Positions 7,162 through 14,777 of a stretch of DNA of 24,608 bases are shown in pieces (position 1 is the stretch's first letter; each line of letters starts with the position of its first letter). The translations under genes and the position numbers were made by a program. The stretch lies in assembly GCA_024653385.1 (NCBI GenBank), contig JANLFZ010000022.1, forward strand, positions 1 through 24,608. The letters run 5' to 3'. The stretch comes from Thermoguttaceae bacterium (lineage in GTDB: Bacteria; Planctomycetota; Planctomycetia; Pirellulales; Thermoguttaceae). The notes beneath the pieces were generated by a model that made no database searches, was not told the origin of the DNA, and saw only the letters and a list, made by a program, of their open reading frames with translations.

Positions 7162-8862
7162 TCAGAAAGGGATGTCCGACAGATCGGCGGTCGGCCGCTG
7201 GTTGAGCGGCAGCGGCTCGGGCTTCTCGCCCAATTCGTAGTCCACAATGCGGTCGAACCGCTCGCCAGCGACCGAGCGGACCGTGATCGACTTCGTCTGC
7301 GCCAACGCGCCGCAGTTGGCCAAGGCGACGGCCTCCTCCGCCGTGGCCGGCAGGGGATCGAACGACCGTGCCCGCCACCACATCTCTGCCTTCCAACGGG
7401 CGTAACCGCTGTGCTCGAAGCAGACCCACTCCGACTTGAACTGGTAGAAGCCGATCTTGTAGTCGACGCGCATCGTGCGGGGCGCGTTTTCGTCGGCGCC
7501 TTGCTTCACGTGGACGCTGTAGAGCACGTCCCTGACCGTATAGACCGACTCGCTGACCTGGCCGGAGAGTACGCTCTCGGTCGAGGCCTGGGCGTCGTGG
7601 TTGGCCCGCTCGGGCCTGCGGAACTCGTAGCCACAGTCCGGGCAATGGGCGTAGCCGGCGGCGATCACCGAGAGGCACTCGGGGCACTCTTTGGCCGGCG
7701 CATCGCACCCTTTGCCACTGCCACTGGTCTCGCGCACGCGCATCTGGTCCACGGGCCCGTGGCGGATGGCGTTGCCGCCGAAGTCGAGCACGAGGCAGTT
7801 CCGTTTGCCGGGATGCAGCCGGAAACCCCGACCGACCATCTGGTAGAACAGGCCCGGCGACATCGTCGGCCGAAGGATCGCCACGCAATCGATGTTTGGG
7901 GCATCGAACCCAGTGGTCAACACATTCACATTGACCAGGTACTTCAGCCGTGCCTGCGTCTGCCCGAAGAGGTCCGCGTCCACCGGCTCGCCGCGGAAGC
8001 GCGCTAAGAGCCGGCGGCGCTCGTCGGCAGGCGTCTCGCCGCACACCAGTCCGCACTCGACCCCGTGCTTGTCCCGAAGCACGCGCTGAATGTGCCGCGC
8101 GTGTTTGATCCCCGAGGCGAAGATCAGCACGGCGTTGCGGTCCTGGGAGTACGCGACCGTCTCACCGCAGGCCGCCTCGACCAGCGAGTCCTGGTCCATG
8201 AGATCTTCCACCTCGTCGGCAACGAACTCACCGGCGCGCACGTGGAGCCGATCGAAATCGGCCTTGTTGATGCCAGCCTTGGTCACCAGGGGGCAGAGGT
8301 AGCCGTCGCGGATCAGCTCCCGCACGCCCACCTCGAAGCAGACGCGGTTGAGAATGTTTTCCGGCCCGCAGATCATCCCGGACTTCAGTCGAAACGGCGT
8401 GGCCGTCAGCCCGATCACCCGCAGGTGCGGGTTGATGACCTTGGCGTCGGCCAGGAATTGGCGGTACATTCCCTCGCCATCGGGCGGAATGAGATGGGCC
8501 TCGTCGACGATCACCAGATCGAAGGCGTCCAGGTCGCAGGCCCGCTTGTAGACGGACTGGATGCCGGCGACGATCACCGGCTCGTCGGTATCGCGGCGCC
8601 GGAGCCCAGCCGAATAGACACCGAAACGCACGTCGGGACAGACGACGCGGAGCTTGTCGACCGCCTGTTCGAGCAACTCTTTGACGTGCGCCAATACCAA
8701 CACGCGGCCGCCCCAACGCCCGACGGCGTCCCTGCAGATCGTGGCCAGCACCGGCGTCTTGCCGCCGGCGGTGGGGATGACAACGCACGGGTTGTCATCG
8801 TGCCCGCGGAGGTAATCGTAGACGGCGTCGACCGCCGCTTGCTGATAGGGCCGCAACTGCAC
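7162..8862 (-). CDS. DEAD/DEAH-box superfamily 2 helicase with zinc ribbon
   Basis: A 566-residue helicase. Motifs in order are RPYQQAAVDAV (Q-like), Walker A PTAGGKT at 30 to 36, VIVDEAH (DEAH 120 to 123), GLTATPFR (151 to 158), TTGFDAPNID (316 to 325) and QMVGRGFRL (341 to 349). A zinc ribbon follows: C393xxC396 and C407xxC410. The C-terminal 150 residues are a separate domain without a motif I recognise. I chose the GTG at 8862 because the helicase fold begins at once (VQLRPYQQ) and GGGAG lies about 8 bp upstream; longer starts add low-complexity residues. It resembles phage replication-module helicases of the RecG/RAD3-like SSL2 type. It probably unwinds or remodels forks during element replication or recombination. 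Confidence 0.88.
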   Translation of the reverse strand: MQLRPYQQAAVDAVYDYLRGHDDNPCVVIPTAGGKTPVLATICRDAVGRWGGRVLVLAHVKELLEQAVDKLRVVCPDVRFGVYSAGLRRRDTDEPVIVAGIQSVYKRACDLDAFDLVIVDEAHLIPPDGEGMYRQFLADAKVINPHLRVIGLTATPFRLKSGMICGPENILNRVCFEVGVRELIRDGYLCPLVTKAGINKADFDRLHVRAGEFVADEVEDLMDQDSLVEAACGETVAYSQDRNAVLIFASGIKHARHIQRVLRDKHGVECGLVCGETPADERRRLLARFRGEPVDADLFGQTQARLKYLVNVNVLTTGFDAPNIDCVAILRPTMSPGLFYQMVGRGFRLHPGKRNCLVLDFGGNAIRHGPVDQMRVRETSGSGKGCDAPAKECPECLSVIAAGYAHCPDCGYEFRRPERANHDAQASTESVLSGQVSESVYTVRDVLYSVHVKQGADENAPRTMRVDYKIGFYQFKSEWVCFEHSGYARWKAEMWWRARSFDPLPATAEEAVALANCGALAQTKSITVRSVAGERFDRIVDYELGEKPEPLPLNQRPTADLSDIPF

Positions 8863-9000
8863 AGCGCATTCTCCCGAAGCACATCCGTGACATCGAACTC
8901 CGGCGTCGGGACTTGCGCCCGAGGGCGAGGAGTATGAGTCCCCGCCCGCACTGTGCCGCCGGATGCCACACACCCGCCGCGCATACCAACCGTCCGCCGC

Positions 9001-9840
9001 TCAGGCGGCCTCCTCTCTGGCCCGGGCATGGGGAATGGGGAACAGTTCGCTGGTGGACGCGAAGAGCCGGGCCAGCCGTTCGCCGTGGAGATAGGCCGAC
9101 AGGGCACGCTCGGTCTTGGCGTACCTTTCGCGGCACTCGGGCCGACCGCCCGCGCGGTTGGCCGTCTCGACCAGGTAGCGGAACAGCAGCATGATCGGCT
9201 GGTCGAGTTCGTCCGAGCCGATTCCCGATTGCAGCACATCGGCGAAGTGCCGCAGCTTGCCGTGGTCGGCCGAATAGAACGCACGTGCCAGCACCGCGCG
9301 GGTCACGCCCGTGGCGACGCCGCGAAACCGCGACTGCGGCAGGATGTCGTGCGCGAACGACACGGCCGCCCGGTGCCGGGCCAGAACCTCCGCCTCTTGC
9401 CCGGCGGTCATCCGCTCGTAGGAGTTCAGCCCGGCGATCATCGCCCGCAACGTGGCCAGATCGCGGCGGGTCACGGTGCCCATGCCGCCCGAGAGGCTGA
9501 TGATTTCGTCGTTGCTGCGCGGCCGGACGGCATCTACCACAGCCAGCGAATCGGGCGACTCGTTGAAGAAGATGCGCATCGGCACGGTGACGCCGGAGAT
9601 GAGCACTGCCCACAGCCGGTGTTGACCATCCAGTAGCACGCGGTTGCTGCTGAAGGCGATCCCCTGGTGCGTCAGCTTCCAGCGGCCGGCGCGCATTTCG
9701 CCTGCCAGCCGCTCGACGTGTGCGTCGACCAGCTTGCGGTTGTGAGTGTTGCAGCCGGACAGCCACGCCGAGGCGATCTCGGGCGTTACGTCCATGACGA
9801 TGTTGTACGGGTCTTGGCGCTCGAACAGGTGGTCGGTCAT
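9001..9840 (-). CDS. ParB-like protein with DGQHR box
   Basis: A 279-residue protein. Residues 15 to 95 show a ParB/sulfiredoxin-like fold: TPEIASAWLSGCNTHNRKL, an EMRAGRWKLTHQGIAFSS strand pair, then LLDGQHRLWAVLISGV with the DGQHR signature at 71 to 75. The C-terminal 180 residues are helical and lack a motif I recognise. The start is supported by AAGGAG 7 bp upstream. Proteins of this kind occur in phage genomes with no firmly known function; the ParB fold suggests nucleotide binding or hydrolysis, or DNA binding. It is one of three ParB-like proteins here. The 138 bp gap to the helicase gene holds no evident feature. Confidence 0.75.
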   Translation of the reverse strand: MTDHLFERQDPYNIVMDVTPEIASAWLSGCNTHNRKLVDAHVERLAGEMRAGRWKLTHQGIAFSSNRVLLDGQHRLWAVLISGVTVPMRIFFNESPDSLAVVDAVRPRSNDEIISLSGGMGTVTRRDLATLRAMIAGLNSYERMTAGQEAEVLARHRAAVSFAHDILPQSRFRGVATGVTRAVLARAFYSADHGKLRHFADVLQSGIGSDELDQPIMLLFRYLVETANRAGGRPECRERYAKTERALSAYLHGERLARLFASTSELFPIPHARAREEAA

Positions 9841-9855
9841 ACGCAGACTCCTTGA

Positions 9856-10035
9856 TCAGTTGTCGAAGGGATGGTTGCGGAAGAAAGCGATCATCTCGGC
9901 GGTGACGCCCGGCAGGATGATCACGTCATCCTCGGGCCGCGCTTCGGCGTCCGGTTCGGGCCGTTCGTCGTCCGGTGGCGCGGCGACGACCAGAAACACC
10001 GTCACGCGGGCAGCGATCAGTCGCAGCTCGGTCAT
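9856..10035 (-). CDS. small hypothetical protein, 59 aa
   Basis: A 59-residue gene supported by its setting rather than homology. Its ATG overlaps the stop of the ParB-HTH gene as ATGA, AAAGGA precedes it, and it ends 15 bp before the next start. The protein begins with a short hydrophobic stretch (ARVTVFLVVAAPP), has an acidic Pro/Glu/Asp middle and ends with AEMIAFFRNHPFDN. Function unknown. Confidence 0.6.
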   Translation of the reverse strand: MTELRLIAARVTVFLVVAAPPDDERPEPDAEARPEDDVIILPGVTAEMIAFFRNHPFDN

Positions 10036-10781
10036 CGTGCGAGTCCTTTCAGATGGCGGGTGAGTTCATCCACCACGGCGCGGAGATAGTCGGCGTCGAA
10101 GACCTCGATGAGCGTGCGGGCGCCCATCACGGGGTTGTGCGGGAGCGTGACGGTTGTCATCTTCTCCAAGGGGCTGGGAGCGCGGATCGGATGGTGAATC
10201 CGGCTGGCCATGTGCCGCGACGGCTTATCGCGCTTGCCATTGCCGGAATGGGAAGCCGTGCGGCGAGCAGGATAGTCCTTGCCGTCGCGCCCTTTACGCT
10301 TTTGCCCAGATTGCCCATTTCCCAGGTGTCCAATTTGGACACCTGACTGCAACTTCAACTGCTCTCGATACTTAGCGACGGTGGATGGCGAGACGCCGAT
10401 GTGCTCGGCGATCTCACGATCGCTGCGTGCGCTGCCGGTAGGATGCCGCAGCGCGGCTTGCACCGCGCGACGCCGATCCTCGGGCGTCCGTCGCAACCCG
10501 TGGGTCTTGTTGGCGCCGAGACTGTACCACTGCGCCTCGGTCTGCGTGCCCTGAATCACCTCGGCCTCGATTGTGGCGTTCGGGCGGACGCGCTGGTGCG
10601 CGCCGAGGCGGTGGAAACCGTCGACGAGCCAATAGTTCTTGCCGTCGAAGAACACGGTGATGGGCGGGAACTCCACTCCGCCGCGCATCTGTTCGGCGTA
10701 GTCCTCCATCACCTCGATGAGCAGTTCCGCGCGGGGCTGCGTGCCGCCATCGACGCGGATCGTTTTGGGGTCGAGTTGCAT
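10032..10781 (-). CDS. ParB-like nuclease-domain protein with HTH
   Basis: A 249-residue protein with a ParB N-terminal domain (about 1 to 90) including WLVDGFHRLGAH (DGFHR at 54 to 58), followed by an HTH at about 118 to 141 (SDREIAEHIGVSPSTVAKYREQL). That order is the classic ParB layout, but no ParA is encoded nearby. A basic GRDGKDYPARR stretch follows at 164 to 174, typical of this subgroup, and the C-terminal 50 residues form a separate helical segment. AAGGAG lies upstream of the ATG. It may be a transcription regulator of the element or a partition-type protein. A perfect 23 bp palindrome lies inside the gene just after the HTH-coding part. Confidence 0.82.
   Translation of the reverse strand: MQLDPKTIRVDGGTQPRAELLIEVMEDYAEQMRGGVEFPPITVFFDGKNYWLVDGFHRLGAHQRVRPNATIEAEVIQGTQTEAQWYSLGANKTHGLRRTPEDRRRAVQAALRHPTGSARSDREIAEHIGVSPSTVAKYREQLKLQSGVQIGHLGNGQSGQKRKGRDGKDYPARRTASHSGNGKRDKPSRHMASRIHHPIRAPSPLEKMTTVTLPHNPVMGARTLIEVFDADYLRAVVDELTRHLKGLAR
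10323..10345. repeat. perfect 23 bp palindrome inside the ParB-HTH gene
   Basis: The arms CAGGTGTCCAA and TTGGACACCTG flank a single central T. The palindrome codes for a stretch just after the HTH of the ParB-like protein. ParB-family proteins bind palindromic sites often located in or near their own gene, so this is a candidate binding site. It could also be a chance result of coding constraint. Confidence 0.5.
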
Positions 10782-10799
10782 GATTCATCCACTCCTTGG

Positions 10800-11141
10800 T
10801 TACTGGTTTTCCGCGAGCGTCAGGTAGAGCTGCACGGCGAGCTGCGGCAGATCGTCCAGCCGCACGATGGCTACCCAGGGCTTGCCGTTGGCGCGGTGGA
10901 GCAGCAGCGGCACGTTCCGGCCGGCATCCGCCGCGGCCTGGTCGAGCGCCAGGTAGAGACGCAGGGCCTCGACCCGCTTCACTTCGACATGCACGCCGGG
11001 GATCGCAGCCAGCACGTCCGGGGCTTCGTCGCAGCCGGAGTACTGACGCCCACGGCGCGCCTCCACGCCGAACAACCGGCGCAACTCGGCCGCGGCCTCC
11101 AATTCGCCACGCTTTCCCTTGCGTCGAGACTTCATTCCCAT
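10800..11141 (-). CDS. Holliday junction resolvase-like nuclease (Hjc / VRR-NUC type)
   Basis: A 113-residue nuclease. It begins MGMKSRRKGKRGELEAAAELRR with the conserved basic-then-Glu start (E13), then SGCDEAPDV with D42, then HVEVKRVE with the E53-x-K55 pair, then a helix rich in Ala and the strand PLLLHRANGKPWVAIVRL. This matches restriction-fold Holliday junction resolvases carried by phages. I chose the ATG at 11141, with AGGGAAG five bases upstream; residues of the longer frame are a shadow of the Cys-rich gene. Together with the exonuclease, ATPase and DUF669 genes it completes a recombination module. Confidence 0.8.
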   Translation of the reverse strand: MGMKSRRKGKRGELEAAAELRRLFGVEARRGRQYSGCDEAPDVLAAIPGVHVEVKRVEALRLYLALDQAAADAGRNVPLLLHRANGKPWVAIVRLDDLPQLAVQLYLTLAENQ

Positions 11142-11329
11142 CGCCACTTCCCTTGAGGGTGTTCGGGGTTGTCGTCGCACACGCTGTCCGCGTCGGACTC
11201 CTCGCCGTAGTCGTCCTCCAGCGGCACATCGGGCGACCGAACCGCGCGCAAGCACGGGACCGGGTGGCCGATGCACTGTTGGCAGTAGTGTCCGCACGTA
11301 TCCCGGCCGCATCCTTCGCAGCACTGCAT
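11132..11329 (-). CDS. small Cys-rich zinc-finger-like protein
   Basis: A 65-residue protein starting MQCCEGCGRDTCGHYC. The first 21 residues hold Cys at 3, 4, 7, 12, 16 and 19, plus a His at 14, consistent with one or two zinc sites; the rest is acidic. The ATG at 11329 has GGAGA about 8 bp upstream. It overlaps the resolvase start by 10 bp. It may be a small DNA- or protein-binding accessory of the recombination set. No family is recognised. Confidence 0.6.
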   Translation of the reverse strand: MQCCEGCGRDTCGHYCQQCIGHPVPCLRAVRSPDVPLEDDYGEESDADSVCDDNPEHPQGKWRWE

Positions 11330-11447
11330 GACGCGTCTCTCCGTAGAAGAAGCCCGCGCACGGGTCCGGGGAGTCTCAGCCACGATCCACCAAGCGCCTC
11401 CGCGTTGGCTCCTGCAGCTACGCCACCCCGTGGGCGGGCCGTGGTGC

Positions 11448-11900
11448 CTACCGTCGCCAGGGCGGCGTGTTGGTCTGCGCTTGCTGCGGTCGGCCGGTGA
11501 CCGCGTCCCGCTTGTCGAACCCGCTGATCTCGTTGACGATCTCGTCGGTTTCCTTCCGCTTCTTGCAGCGCACGCGGATCACGAGCGGCAGGTTGTGCAA
11601 CTCGGCGCTGTCGCCGGGCGCCATCACGCCCACCGCCCGGCAGATGGCCGACAACTCGGCCTGGGCGATCTTCACGGCCAGTTCGTTGGGATTATCGAGG
11701 TTCAATCGCGCCCACAGCGAACGGTTCTTGAACTCCCCCTCGATGATCGTGAAGACCAACTCGAGGAACTGCCCGGTCCCCGCCTTGTTCGGCTTCATCT
11801 CCGAGGCGGTGATCACGGCCAGGTATTTGCCGGCCGGGATCGGGTCGAAAGCGGTGGTCGGTTCCACCTTGTTGGCGTCGAATCCTCTCAGGTCAGCCAT
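11448..11900 (-). CDS. DUF669 family phage protein
   Basis: A 150-residue protein of the DUF669 type: MADLRGFDANKVEP, then PIPAGKYLAVITASEMKPNKAGTGQFLELVFTIIEGEFKNRSLWARLNLDNPNE, then a helix around EISAICRAVGV-like residues and a Lys/Arg-rich C-terminus. The middle has the look of an OB-fold, and DUF669 proteins are encoded with phage recombination ATPases, so a single-strand DNA-binding role is likely but not shown. AAGGAG lies nine bases before the ATG. It overlaps the ATPase gene by 8 bp. The 118 bp gap to the next gene shows nothing clear. Confidence 0.8.
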   Translation of the reverse strand: MADLRGFDANKVEPTTAFDPIPAGKYLAVITASEMKPNKAGTGQFLELVFTIIEGEFKNRSLWARLNLDNPNELAVKIAQAELSAICRAVGVMAPGDSAELHNLPLVIRVRCKKRKETDEIVNEISGFDKRDAVTGRPQQAQTNTPPWRR

Positions 11901-12696
11901 TGCTCGATACTCCTTCAGTTGGGGACGGGTTGATGTTCGGGTCGCGGAAGAGGCCGGCGGACAGCGAATCCCAGTCGAGCGGCAGCTCGCTGGGCAGGCC
12001 GTAGCGGTTCTTGGCGATGCACGAGGGCCCGCCGATGCACCGCAGGATGCGCTCGCCGCCATCCTTGCCGACCGGGGCGGCCTTCGTGCGGGTGCGGTTG
12101 AATGCGCCGGTCTCGGTGCGCGTGACGATCTTCCGCGTGGCGAAGAGCACGCCGTCGCACCACTCGGCGATCAGTGCCGCCGCATGCTTGTTCAACCGCG
12201 GCGAATAGCGGTCGTAGGCCGCCTCCTCCGGGTCTTCAAAACGCTCGACCTTGGCGTGCGCCACGAGCACGACCATCATGTTGCGCTGGCTGCGCAACAG
12301 CGCCAGGCGGTCGACGACCTGGCGCCAGTGCGTCATCGCATGCACGTAGCCTTTGCCGTAACCGCCATCGACCTTCTCGATGGACGCCACGCCGTAGTGC
12401 TTGCACAGCGCGTCCCAGATCATCCGCTCGAGCCAGTCCAGCGAGTCGATGACGACCGTCTGGTAGTCGTGCGGTTCGTCGTGCAACTCGGCCAGGGCCG
12501 CGAGCACGTCGTCCAGCGAACGAGCCAGCGGGAACTTGTGGCAGTCAATCTCGCCCAGGCCGTCTTCGGTCTGGACGAAGATCGGCTTGGGGGCGCGCGA
12601 GGCAAGCGTGCTCTTCCCGATGCCCTCCGTGCCGTAGACCATCAACCGCGGCGGCATCGACGCGCGGCCGGCGTGAACTTGACTCAACAGTCCCAT
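11893..12696 (-). CDS. AAA_24 / Sak4-like RecA-fold recombination ATPase
   Basis: A 267-residue single-domain ATPase. Walker A is at 22 to 30 (GTEGIGKST) and Walker B at 81 to 87 (VVIDSLD). A RecA-like core follows with MVVLVAHAKVERFEDPEE and a C-terminal EWCDGVLFATRK strand. The family (AAA_24, related to phage Sak4) acts as a single-strand annealing or strand-exchange protein and is usually encoded with an exonuclease and a DUF669 or SSB-like protein, as here. I chose ATG 12696, with AAAGGA eight bases upstream; the longer frame is a shadow of the exonuclease gene. Confidence 0.85.
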   Translation of the reverse strand: MGLLSQVHAGRASMPPRLMVYGTEGIGKSTLASRAPKPIFVQTEDGLGEIDCHKFPLARSLDDVLAALAELHDEPHDYQTVVIDSLDWLERMIWDALCKHYGVASIEKVDGGYGKGYVHAMTHWRQVVDRLALLRSQRNMMVVLVAHAKVERFEDPEEAAYDRYSPRLNKHAAALIAEWCDGVLFATRKIVTRTETGAFNRTRTKAAPVGKDGGERILRCIGGPSCIAKNRYGLPSELPLDWDSLSAGLFRDPNINPSPTEGVSSNG

Positions 12697-12730
12697 TGCT
12701 TCGGTCCTTTCTTCGTGGGGAAGGTTGTGG

Positions 12731-13528
12731 TCAGACGAAATCGAAGACGCGGCATTCCTCGTAGCCGGTCGGCCAGGTATCCGTGGCCAGGCAACGCTTG
12801 AGCCGCTCGATGGCCGCCTCGTTCTCCTTCTGCGCCTGGGCGAGCGTGTCGGGCGTGAGCTGCCAGACGCCGCAGCGGTAGGGTTCCTTCTTCTCGACGG
12901 CCACGAAGTAGACCGGCTGATAGATGCCGATCGCCTCGGCCAGCAGAGCGCGGTAGAAGGCCATCTGGTGGGCGTACCCGTAGCGACGCGCATCGGCCTC
13001 GAACCAGGTGAGGTCATCGCACGTCTTCAGATCGACGATGCCGCGATGAGGATCGAAGAAGTCCATCCGGGCCTGACTGGGCATCTGGCGGTAATCGCGG
13101 CGCACGACCCCTTCGGCAATGCCCTCGCTCAGCAGGTCGCGGGCCATCCCGTTCTGCCGCACCCCCTCGGCCATCTTCTCGATCAGATCGAACTGCTGCA
13201 GGGTGAGCACCGGCTTGCCTTGGGCGGCGGCCCACTCGGCGAACGCTTTGGTGGTAGCGCCGAACAGCTCGCCGGTCTTCGGATTGACCGGCCCGCCCAC
13301 GGCGAACTCCCTCTCGAATGTCTCGCGCCCTTCCAGCACCAGCGTGTGCAGCGCCCGGCCCGCGAGATAGGCAGGACGGTCTTCGTCCTCGACCAGGCCG
13401 AGCTTCTTCTTGCGATACAGCAACGGGCAGCGGCGGAAGTCGCCCAGGGCATGGCTGGTCAGATGGGTCTTGGCGTTGGCGTGGTACACGTCGGCCGGTT
13501 CACGGAGGATCGTGTCCGCAACATGCAT
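12731..13528 (-). CDS. PD-(D/E)XK exonuclease, RecE/exonuclease VIII-like (DUF3799)
   Basis: A 265-residue nuclease. H61 lies in AGRALHTLVLEG. The catalytic core is at 153 to 169: ARMDFFDPHRGIVDLKT with D156 and D166-x-K168, followed by the QMAFYR motif at 188 to 193. These are the marks of the exonuclease VIII/lambda-exo-like group used in phage recombination, which resects double-strand ends to give 3' tails for the annealing protein. It is the first gene of the leftward block and lies directly beside the operator array. Three genes, exonuclease, ATPase and DUF669, run together with 34 bp and overlapping junctions. Confidence 0.87.
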   Translation of the reverse strand: MHVADTILREPADVYHANAKTHLTSHALGDFRRCPLLYRKKKLGLVEDEDRPAYLAGRALHTLVLEGRETFEREFAVGGPVNPKTGELFGATTKAFAEWAAAQGKPVLTLQQFDLIEKMAEGVRQNGMARDLLSEGIAEGVVRRDYRQMPSQARMDFFDPHRGIVDLKTCDDLTWFEADARRYGYAHQMAFYRALLAEAIGIYQPVYFVAVEKKEPYRCGVWQLTPDTLAQAQKENEAAIERLKRCLATDTWPTGYEECRVFDFV

Positions 13529-13846
13529 GAGGCGGTCCTTTCATGTCGGTCGCTCGTTCGAGCGGATGCATCGTCGGTGTCCAAAGAGTTATTTGCCGTG
13601 CGAGCCCTCGATCCGCCGCCTCCGCGAAAAGTCGCATGGGATCGAAGTGATCCCATCGCGCAGCCACATGGGGTCAGTTCCATCCCATAGCGCCGCTACA
13701 TGGGCTGGCCGCCATCCCATCTCGATCCCACATGGGTTGGAAAAAACCACTGGCCGGCCTAGATACCTGCGCCTCGCCAGCGTGAAGAATCGCGGCATCG
13801 TTCGGTGCAATTCGATGCAGACCATGACAGCAACGAGGAACCACGC
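13529..13846. promoter_or_regulatory. divergent control region between leftward and rightward element genes
   Basis: No gene lies in these 318 bp. They separate the leftward recombination-replication block from the rightward sigma/excisionase/integrase genes. They hold a small hairpin (CGCTCG-TT-CGAGCG, 13551 to 13564) in the leftward leader, the 32 bp-period dyad array at 13636 to 13736, and a possible rightward promoter, TTGGAA at 13737 and TAGATA at 13760 with 17 bp between. The promoter match is weak; the position is what one expects for a lysogeny or excision switch. Confidence 0.55.
13636..13736. repeat. 32 bp-period array of ATGGG-N11-CCCAT dyads
   Basis: ATGGG starts at 13636, 13668, 13700 and 13732, exactly 32 bp apart. 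In the first three units CCCAT follows after 11 bases, giving 21 bp dyads separated by 11 bp spacers. Unit 1 is an extended dyad, ATGGGATC and GATCCCAT around five bases. Units 2 and 3 keep only the ATGGG/CCCAT arms with differing centres. Unit 4 has the left arm only. A 32 bp period is close to three helical turns, so dimers would bind on one face. This looks like a repressor or regulator operator set. Confidence 0.88.
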
Positions 13847-14365
13847 ATGCCGAAGACACCCCAAACCATCGAGCGCTGGAAGCTTGAACTGATTCGCGCC
13901 CGGGCATTGCGCCGTGGACTGCGAGACGGCGAGTTGGACGACGCGCAACAGGAGATCGCCATCGAGGTGATGGCCTTCAGCTTTCGGCCGGAGCGGTCCA
14001 ACGGGGCCACCGAGGTGACCGCCGTGACGGCCGTGATCGACCGTCGGCTGGCGATGATTCGTCGCCGCCAGCGACGCTACCGACAACGCTTCGAAGTCCA
14101 CGACCATGCCCTCATGCCCAGCGGCACAGGAAAGGAACTTGCCGAGCCGGCAACCGATGCGCGGTTCGACTTGCTCACCGACATCCGGGCCATCCTGGCT
14201 GGCCTACTGCCGGAGGATCGCGAGCTTTGTCTGCGGCTGGCCGACGGAATGTCGATTGATGCGATTGCCGGGCAGCTCGGCTGTGGCTGGCACACGGTGC
14301 GACGCCGCATCGATCGGTTACGTGCCGAGTTCGAGCGGCAGGGGTTCGATGGGCGAGACAGATAA
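13847..14365 (+). CDS. sigma-70 region 4-like HTH protein
   Basis: A 172-residue basic protein. Residues about 118 to 162 (LLPEDRELCLRLADGMSIDAIAGQLGCGWHTVRRRIDRLRAEF) match a sigma region 4 HTH. The first 110 residues are helical and Arg-rich (MIRRRQRRYRQRF) but do not show a clear region 2. It may be a sigma-like activator or a phage-encoded regulator. I chose ATG 13847, with GAGGA 7 bp upstream; an in-frame GTG at 13805 is the alternative. It is the first gene of the rightward set and lies 110 bp after the dyad array, so it is a candidate to control or be controlled by those sites. Confidence 0.75.
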   Translation: MPKTPQTIERWKLELIRARALRRGLRDGELDDAQQEIAIEVMAFSFRPERSNGATEVTAVTAVIDRRLAMIRRRQRRYRQRFEVHDHALMPSGTGKELAEPATDARFDLLTDIRAILAGLLPEDRELCLRLADGMSIDAIAGQLGCGWHTVRRRIDRLRAEFERQGFDGRDR

Positions 14366-14377
14366 GGAGGGCCGCCT

Positions 14378-14638
14378 GTGAGTACCCGTGGAGATGTGGT
14401 GTCGCTGACGCAAGACGCGGTCGAGTCGCGGCCCGTCGAAGGGTTGCTGCTGAAAGCCCCGGCGGCAGCGGCCGTGTGTTCGGTATCGCTGCGCACGTGG
14501 CGGGCGTGGGACGCCGCCGGCCGAATTCCCCTACCCGTGCGCGTCGGCCGCTCGACGTTCTGGCGTGCCGACGAGCTGCGCGCTTGGGTTGCGGCCGGTT
14601 GCCCCGACCGCGAGACGTGGCAAGCCACCGAGAAATGA
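14378..14638 (+). CDS. AlpA/excisionase-like MerR-type HTH protein
   Basis: An 86-residue protein. Residues about 25 to 72 (LLKAPAAAAVCSVSLRTWRAWDAAGRIPLPVRVGRSTFWRADELRAWVAAG) follow the winged-helix pattern of HTH_17/AlpA-type excisionases. A GTG start is supported by AAGGAGG with 7 bp spacing, the clearest ribosome-binding site of the set. It sits 140 bp before the integrase. Such proteins bind near attachment sites and set the direction of recombination, or activate the integrase gene. It could be either excisionase or activator. Confidence 0.8.
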   Translation: MSTRGDVVSLTQDAVESRPVEGLLLKAPAAAAVCSVSLRTWRAWDAAGRIPLPVRVGRSTFWRADELRAWVAAGCPDRETWQATEK

Positions 14639-14777
14639 CTCGCGGGCAACGAGCCAATGGGGGACGGAATTCCAAGAACAGGGCGCCGACCTTGGCTTGC
14701 GTTTTCCACCCGTCGAGGGACACTCGCCCTGCTTTGGTTCGCGGTTCCAATCACCCAAACATGATGGAGGAAGACCA

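Noticed and set aside
8065..8937. 290-residue plus-strand frame opposite the helicase
   Set aside because: Antisense shadow; the minus strand has every SF2 helicase motif in order.
13636..13736. CRISPR-like repeat
   Set aside because: Only the 5 bp arms are conserved, unit cores vary and there are just three and a half copies; a binding-site array fits better.
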